This document shows, piece by piece, positions 58,027-64,000 of a DNA stretch of 64,000 bases. The translations under genes were made by a program, and so were the position numbers. Under the pieces are notes generated by a model that was not told the DNA's origin, made no database searches, and worked only from the letters and a program-made list of their open reading frames with translations. The stretch is from Humulus lupulus (taxonomy: Eukaryota; Streptophyta; Magnoliopsida; Rosales; Cannabaceae): NCBI RefSeq assembly GCF_963169125.1, contig NC_084802.1, positions 35,471,607 to 35,535,606 of the forward strand. The letters are read 5' to 3'. Each line of letters opens with the position of its first letter. Within the stretch, counting starts at the first letter, position 1.

Positions 58027-60200
58027 AATAGCCCTGCCTCAGTATTTTCAGTGCTAGGTTTTTCCCCCCAGCATGATCTCCACAAAAGCCTTCGTGCACT
58101 TCTTGTAAAATGGTTTTAGCTTCCTCGGGCAGAACACATCATAGGAGAGGCAATGAATGACCACATTGGTACAAGGTCCCATCCACTATTACATACTGCA
58201 GAGCTTGATAAAGTATTTTTCTTGCTCCTTTCTATCATCAGGTAGCCTTCCTGTTTTGAGGTATTCCATTATGGGAGTCATCCAGGTCGATGTTGTGTTG
58301 ATCACTTCGACTTCTATCATTTTTTTTACACTCGAATTCTCCAATAACTCCACTAGCATTGCATTCAATGTCTCAGCTTCTTTTGTGGTGGCAATTCGTG
58401 CCAAGGTGTCAGCATTTGAATTTTGCTCGCAAGGTATCTGTTCAAAAAAAATGTACTCAAATTCAAACAGTTCTCCCTTCACCTTAGCTAGGTAGGCCGC
58501 CATCTTGGTACCTCAAGCTTGATATTCTCCCAATACCTGATATATCATGAGTTGTGAATCATTGTAGCATTGGACGGCTTTTTCCTTGAGCTCCCTTGCC
58601 ACTCTCAGCCCACCTAGTAAGGCCTCATATTCAGCTTCGTTGTTGGATGCTTCGAATCTGAATCTCAGAGCTGTATGAAATTTATGCCCTTCTGGTGAGA
58701 TTAAAATGATCCCAGCTCCCAATCCATTCTCGTTTGATGATCCATCTATGAATATTTTCTATAACTCCTGCACTGACTTCTTCAAGAGCTCCTTTTGAAA
58801 CCCGGTGCATTCAGCCATAAAATTAGCAAGGGCCTGACTTTTGATAGAGGTTCATGGTATGTACAATATCTCAAACTGGCTAAGTTCGATAGCCCATTTT
58901 AACAGACATCCCGACATTTCGGGTTTTTGCAAAACCTACCTTAAAGGTTGGTCGGTCATGACATTGATTGAATGGGGCTGGAAATATGGTCGGAGCTTCC
59001 TAGAAGCCAATATCAAACAGAATGTCAGTTTCCCTATCAATGGATATCGTGATTCAGCTCCGAGAAGTCTCTTGCTTATATAATATATTGGTTTTTTAGC
59101 ACAATCTTCTTCTCGAACTAATATGGCACTGGCTGCAATTTCTGTCACGACCAGATAAAGGAATAAAGGTTCTCTAGCTATAGGCTTAGATAACACTGGG
59201 GGATCGGCCAGCTGCATTTTTAGGTCAAGGAACGCCTGTTCGCACTCCTCAGTCCACTCAAATTTTTTGTTTCCTCTGAGCAAGTTGTAAAATGGCAGGC
59301 ACTTGTCAGTAGATTTTGAAATGAAATGATTCAAAGCTGCTACCATTCCAGTCAGGCTTTGAACTTCTTTATGCGACCTGAGCGAGGGCATTTCTAACAA
59401 TGATCTAATTTTCTCAGGATTTTCTTGTATCCCCCTCGTGTTGACTATAAAACCCATAAATTTTCCAGATGCCACTTCGAAAGTGCACTTCTGAGGATTC
59501 ATCTTCATGTCATACCTCCTTAAGATTCCAAAACATTCTTCTAGATCGGCTACATGGTTATCGGCAATCTTTGATTTGACAAGCATATCATCGACATACA
59601 CTTCCATATTTCTCCCGATCTGATTAGTGAACATCATGTTGACCAAGCGCTGATATGTTGCTCCGGCATTCTTCAGCCCGAATGGCATAACTTTATAACA
59701 ATATACATTATTTGGGGTCATGTAGCTAGTATGTTCCTGGTCCACAGGATTCATTATGATCTGGTTATATCCAGAATACGCATCCTTGAAGGACATGAGC
59801 TCGTGACCTGCCGTGGCATCTACCAACTAATCAATCCTTAGTAGTGGGAAACAATCTTTGGGACAAGCTTTGTTCAAATCGAAGAAGTCAATGTAGGTCC
59901 TCCATTTTTTATTTGGCTTTGGGACCAGGATGGGATTGGCGACCCAGATCGGGTATTTTGCTTCACGGATAAACCCGCACTTTAATAGTCGAGCTACTTC
60001 TTCCTCAAGAGCTTCAACTCGAACCGTTCCCAAGCGTCTCCATTTTTGGGATTTTGCAGGCACATTCTTGTCCAAATTTAAAGTGTGCATGATTACACTC
60101 GGGCTTATTCCCACCATATCTTCATGTGACTAGGCAAAAACGTCCAGATTCTCTTGTAAGAAATTGACTAGCTCCTTCTTCCTTTCATCATCCAGATTCT
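58027..60200 (-). pseudogene. Second Tat element pol: reverse transcriptase, RNase H, second RNase H, truncated integrase
   Basis: Minus strand: SHEDMVGISPSVIMHTLNL, YIDFFDLNKACPKDCFP, KDAYSGYNQI and EVYVDDMLVKS (about 59600) are reverse transcriptase. FLYLVVTEIAASAILVREED starts the first RNase H. GAGIILISPEGHK, ASNNEAEYEALLGGL, NDSQLMIYQVLGEY and NSNADTLARI are the archaeal-type second RNase H (58722-58370). VHEGFCGDHAGG and LRQGYFW open integrase, which then ends. Stops lie near 60130 (FA*SHED, probably TGG to TAG), 59827, 58512 and 58190. It cannot insert itself without integrase from elsewhere. Confidence 0.87.
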
Positions 60201-61004
60201 TCCCAACCTTTATGACTCTTGAAGCTTCTTTTGGGTCAATGTTTAGTTCCTCAAGCTCCTCTATGTCTTGGAGTTCTCACCTATCTTCCTCCATTCGTGG
60301 GTCAATGTCATCACGTGGGGCAACGTCACTATCCTTTGCTTGTTGAGGTTCTTCTGTCCCATAAGTAACTTCTACTTCCTAGGACTACTCACCTCCGTTA
60401 TTTATGACCTTAGCTTGCTGCCCAGGTTGTGATTTTCCCTTCATAGAAATTTTATAGCATTCTCTGGCAGCGATCTGATCACCTCTGACAGTGCATATTC
60501 CCACAGCTGAGGGGAATTTCATTGCTAGGTGGCAGATAAAGGTTATGGCTTCAAACGCCATCAGCGCAGGTCGGCCTAAAATCGTATTGTACGCAACTGG
60601 CAATCGATTACCACGAACTCAAGTAACTTGGAAACAGTTCGCGAGTCTTCTCCCAATGTCACTACCAATTCGATCATCCCGATGGCTGTCGACCCTTCAC
60701 TAGAAAACCCGTACAGAGTCATTGAGGTCGCCTTTAAACTAGCTACATACAACCCCATTTTTTCCAAGGTGGACCTGAAAAGTAGATTCACAAAACCTCC
60801 ATTATCTACCAGTGTCCTCCGGACCCTCCGGTTGACGAGCTGAATGGTTATGACCAATGGATCATTATGTGGGAACTGGACGTGGCTAGCATCCTCTTCC
60901 GTGAAAATGATTGGTTACTTTTCCAATCGTTGTTGTTTCGACAACCGCTACTCTGGGATGAACTCCACTCCGTTATGGGACTTCAATTCGTTAATGTACC
61001 TCTT
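60201..61004 (-). pseudogene. Second Tat element protease region
   Basis: Minus strand: RRTLVDNGGFVNLLFRSTLE at about 60820, aligned to the usual LVDTGSSVNLLF. The DTG triad is D-N-G here, which would disable the protease. TLYGFSSEGSTAIGMIELVV and VAYNTILGRPALMAFEAI follow, as in other Tat proteases. Several frame breaks. Confidence 0.78.
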
Positions 61005-63367
61005 CTAGGCCCCATTGCTTGTGCCTGCCAAGTGAGATCCTCCTGAAATGGTAGTTATATCTCTACCTACTATCGGAGGAGGGTCGACTTGATTTTTTTG
61101 AGCTCCGATTTGACTTACTGGAGCTTCGGAAACTGGAGGGTTTGGTCCCGCGGGCTGATTAGGGACTACCCAATTTCGAGCGTACTGGCCAAAGGTCATG
61201 CTCTAATGAGAGTTTCAATCTCATCTTTCAGATGTCGATAGTCATCAGTGTTATGCCCGATGTCATTATGAAATCGACAGAACTTTGAAGAATCTCTATT
61301 CGCCCTCTAGTTCTTCAATGGCTCTGGCTTCTTCCATGGAAGGCGAGTAGCATTTTCCAGGAAGATGTGCTCCCTGGTGTACGTTAAGTCGATATAAGTA
61401 GCGTAAACAGGCTTGAACTTCTCCACAGATTTATTTTTCTTCGTCCTGCTTTGGTCGCCCTCACCATTTCCCTTCCTTTTGTTATTTCCCCCTTGGTTAT
61501 TCTGGGTAACGATTTGAGCCATAACTGCAACGTCTGTTACCGCTCCAACGGGCTGGACAGGGGTCTGGCTGGTTCCCGCGACGAAAGCTCACGCCTCTTC
61601 TAGGTTAATCCACTCTTGAGCTCGGACCAAGAATCCTTCCACACTCTTAACTCCTTTCCTCTGGAGTTCTTGCCAAAATTCGCCCCCGACGAGGATTCCT
61701 GTCCTCAGTGCCATGAGCTTGGAGTTATCATCAGCATCCCTCACTCGTGCAGCGACATTGGCAAACTGACTTAGATATGCCTTCAACATCTCACCAGGTT
61801 GTTGCTTTACATTGGCCAGTGAATCGATATCAACCCGAGCTGCCTGTGAAGGTCGGAATGCTTTTTTGAAATCAAAAGAAAACTTCTTCCACGAGCTTAT
61901 GGAATGCTTCTTATATTGCTTAAACCACTGCCTGGTTGGCCCGACCAGAGTTGCAGGGAATAAAATACACCTTAGATCGAGTCCGGCATTGTGGGCCATC
62001 ATCATGGTGTTAAACATTCTGAGGTGATATGACGGATCTCCATCTCCATCAAATTTTGACAAGTGTGGCATTCTGAAGCCTACCGGATATGTGGCCGCCG
62101 CAATATTCAGAGCGAAAGGCTTGAGCTCGTCCTCTGAGTCGCAATCATCTTTGTCTTTTCCAGATAAAAGCCTCTTCATTTTCTCTTCCATTAGAGTTAT
62201 TCTTTCGAGGGTTTGGTCTCTGTTCCCTAGGTTACCTGGGGGCTGTTCAACAGCTCCCATCCTATCGTATATGTTTGATGGGCTATTGTCCCTCCAAGCT
62301 TGAGCTTGGTTTTGTGGGGCACTATTCTCATTATCGCATACTATGGACGGACCTCCCTCTTGTCAAGTATAACTAACACCTTCATTCCGAGCTGGATTCC
62401 TCCTCTGCGAATTCAGACGATCGCACAAATCGGGTTGTGGATCGTACCGAGGGCTTTGTGCTAAACTCAACTGATTTCTTAGGTCACCCTCGAACCTACC
62501 ACTACGACGACTTTCAGTCCAGTAACTCTCATTTGTGAAGCTTACAGCTCGCGGTTGAGCCCAAGGATTTGGATTTTCAACACGTGTCTGTGGGATGTAA
62601 GTATTGGCAGATGGGGGAGGATTTCTCCTACTGTCTCCATAAGCTGGAATGTCCCGTGTAGGACGAGGTGGCGTCGGATGCCTTATAGGTGAGGCAATCC
62701 TTGTTCCATCAGGGTGGACTAAATTAGCCCGCCTATGTTCTACTCCATTGTCTCTAGCTCTTTGTGCCTGATGGTTCGATCGCAACGTATGAGGGTTTTT
62801 TGGAACATTTTATCTTTGTGAGCCTGTCCCAGCCCCTTCTCGTGGATTGCCATGTGCATTTCTAGGGACCTATGAAGGAGGCACCGAACTTGGGGTTGCA
62901 GTTTTAACCAACCGACTGACATGCTGATGACCCCTATGAGGGCCACTGGGTTGAGCATTCTGGCGATCACGCCCTGTAGGTATAGAACTTGGGGTGGCAG
63001 TTCTAACTGATCGACTTGGTTTGGATCGATTATTCCTGTGGGACTTGTGAGACCCACTTTGCCTCTTTCCGACATTAACGTCTGTTGCAAGAGGGGGTAA
63101 CCGAGCCAAAAATTCATCAATCTGCCTATTTGCCTTAGCAAGATGAATTCTCAATTGCATGTTTTCCAATTCGACAGCAGTTAGGTAGTCTGGATTTGGA
63201 TTCGGTGGAAATGACGTCGAACTCCCAGTGTTGCCATGACCCGCCGGTTGTTTTCCCAGACGTTGCTGGATCTCAGGGCCATGTTCGTTCGAAACAGCAG
63301 TATGATGGGCCTCCTGCCCACCAGGATGTTCTATCTCATTATCGTGCATTGAGCGAGTGAGCACCAT
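61005..63367 (-). pseudogene. Second Tat element gag
   Basis: ATG at 63367, 60 bases after the 5' LTR. The first 1.8 kb keep one frame, with stops near 62870, 62363 and 61589, the 62363 TGA fitting a CGA change. A low-complexity, arginine/proline-rich N-terminal half leads to the gag core (61589-62260: PHLSKFDGDGDPSYHLRMFN, GPTRQWFKQY, SWKKFSFDFKKAF, QQPGEMLKAYLSQF). The zinc-finger-like [20 protein letters not shown] near 61230-61290 has the final cysteine replaced by tyrosine. Confidence 0.85.
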
Positions 63368-63427
63368 GATGAGAATCGACTGGGATTTTGATGAAGCACT
63401 AATTTTCTCTCAATGAAAGCACCAAAT

Positions 63428-64000
63428 TGTTGACGCGATTTTTCGCCAACAATGTATTAAGAAATAATAGGGCAGATCAGTGCTTAATAAATCGTAATGA
63501 AAAATAAAATGAATTCACTCAAGAACACAATTTTTACATGGTTCAGTGGTTAAAATCCACCTAGTCCACGAGTCAATATTATTGTTGTTTCTCTCTCTAT
63601 TTTGGCAGAGTTTTTGCTTTACAAAATAATGGTCCTTTTTCCTGTCCAATATTCCCAATATTTATAAGGGAATTTCATGGACAGGTTTGGGTAACCACGT
63701 GAGTCAATCACGCATTTACATAATTATTACATTTAATACAAATAATTCTCATTTATATTGGGATATGATTTGATCACAAAGTAAATGTACTCCTAATATC
63801 TGGGATATTAAATATGACAGCCTGGTCATAAATAAACGTATAAGGAGATCCCGAGTCTCTAGGGATCCTTGAGTAGGCAATATACTAGAATTACCACGAG
63901 CTGGATATCTCCTCCAAGCTTGTGCTTCGACAGCTACTTGATCATCCTGAGCTCGCGCTTCATAGCCATTGCATCCTTAGTTCGGGTAAAACCCAAGATG
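63428..64000 (-). repeat. 5' LTR of the second Tat element, cut by the window end
   Basis: Its inner end reads CGCGTCAACA on the minus strand, followed by the conserved ATTTGGTGCTTTCATTGAGA primer region (63427-63408). A TATA box TTATAAATATT matches that of the other LTR (about 63657-63668). 573 bp of an expected roughly 720 bp are present. Confidence 0.87.

Larger units (their letters stand above)
56939..64000 (-). mobile_element. Second Tat-type gypsy element, minus strand, integrase deleted, cut by window end
   Basis: Two LTRs (56939-57658 and 63428 to beyond 64000) with gag, protease, reverse transcriptase and two RNase H domains on the minus strand. The primer site region matches that of the 14.5 kb Tat element. 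Integrase stops after its HHCC start at about 58026, and only about 370 bp separate it from the purine tract, so most of integrase and any 3' antisense gene are deleted. Many stops. The 5' LTR is expected to end near 64147, outside the window. The target duplication (AAAGT at 56934-56938) can only be tested there. Confidence 0.88.

Noticed and set aside
1..64000. tRNA, rRNA or snRNA genes
   Set aside because: The only tRNA-like matches are short primer binding sites next to LTRs; no cloverleaf or box A/B pair was recognised by eye.

Overview
This 64 kb window looks like repeat-dense, heterochromatin-like nuclear DNA of a seed plant, probably a eudicot. I see no convincing host gene, rRNA or tRNA gene. 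The plant call rests on several Ty1/copia and Ty3/gypsy retrotransposons of plant type, including two Tat-type elements with a second RNase H and one chromovirus. A CACTA transposon with the classical plant terminus, a MULE-like MITE and a LINE zf-RVT fragment add to it. I cannot name the species.

Layout, left to right. (1) 1-2337: AT-rich flank. (2) 2343-14873: a copia element (223/212 bp LTRs, perfect CTTTA target duplication) that lost nearly all of gag; an 8.6 kb CACTA element (3020-11596, TAT duplication) sits inside it. The CACTA element keeps fragments of its transposase genes and contains a long non-coding LTR-like stretch and a 3' LINE fragment. (3) 15904-24254: solo LTR 'A' of a long-LTR family (TGTAAYGCCC...GGGYGTTACA), split by a 5.9 kb chromovirus (18015-23947). 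(4) 24255-25870: Athila-like remnant and AT-rich tandem repeats. (5) 25.84-49.23 kb: a degenerate satellite of about 145-165 bp units, blown apart by solo LTR 'B' (25914-28379), long solo LTR 'D' (28512-33986, minus, itself carrying a 1.2 kb solo LTR) and a 14.5 kb Tat-type gypsy element (34302-48802, GTATG duplication). (6) 49.2-53.8 kb: a MITE and the 3' part of a second copia element on the minus strand. (7) 53.8-56.9 kb: LTR-like DNA split by solo LTR 'C' (54007-56279, perfect ATAAA duplication). (8) 56939-64000: a second Tat-type element on the minus strand whose integrase is cut off, running out of the window inside its 5' LTR.

The most interesting unit is the 14.5 kb Tat element. Besides the sense gag-pol it carries a complete, spliced antisense gene on the minus strand (ATG at 45692, stop at 43174, two coding introns whose phases fit exactly, and a probable 5'-UTR intron). 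Its reading frame of 773 codons is broken only by four stops that each look like a C-to-T change. A family of 14-16 bp palindromes (core TCCGRTCGGA) is arrayed in the LTR upstream of the sense TATA box and again in the region upstream of the antisense ATG, which suggests a shared regulatory module.

Other LTR families here also carry short GC-rich palindromes that differ from copy to copy while the flanking LTR sequence is conserved. Most coding remnants have decayed through C-to-T stop codons, consistent with long-term cytosine methylation. All calls come from reading the sequence by eye; none was checked against a database.
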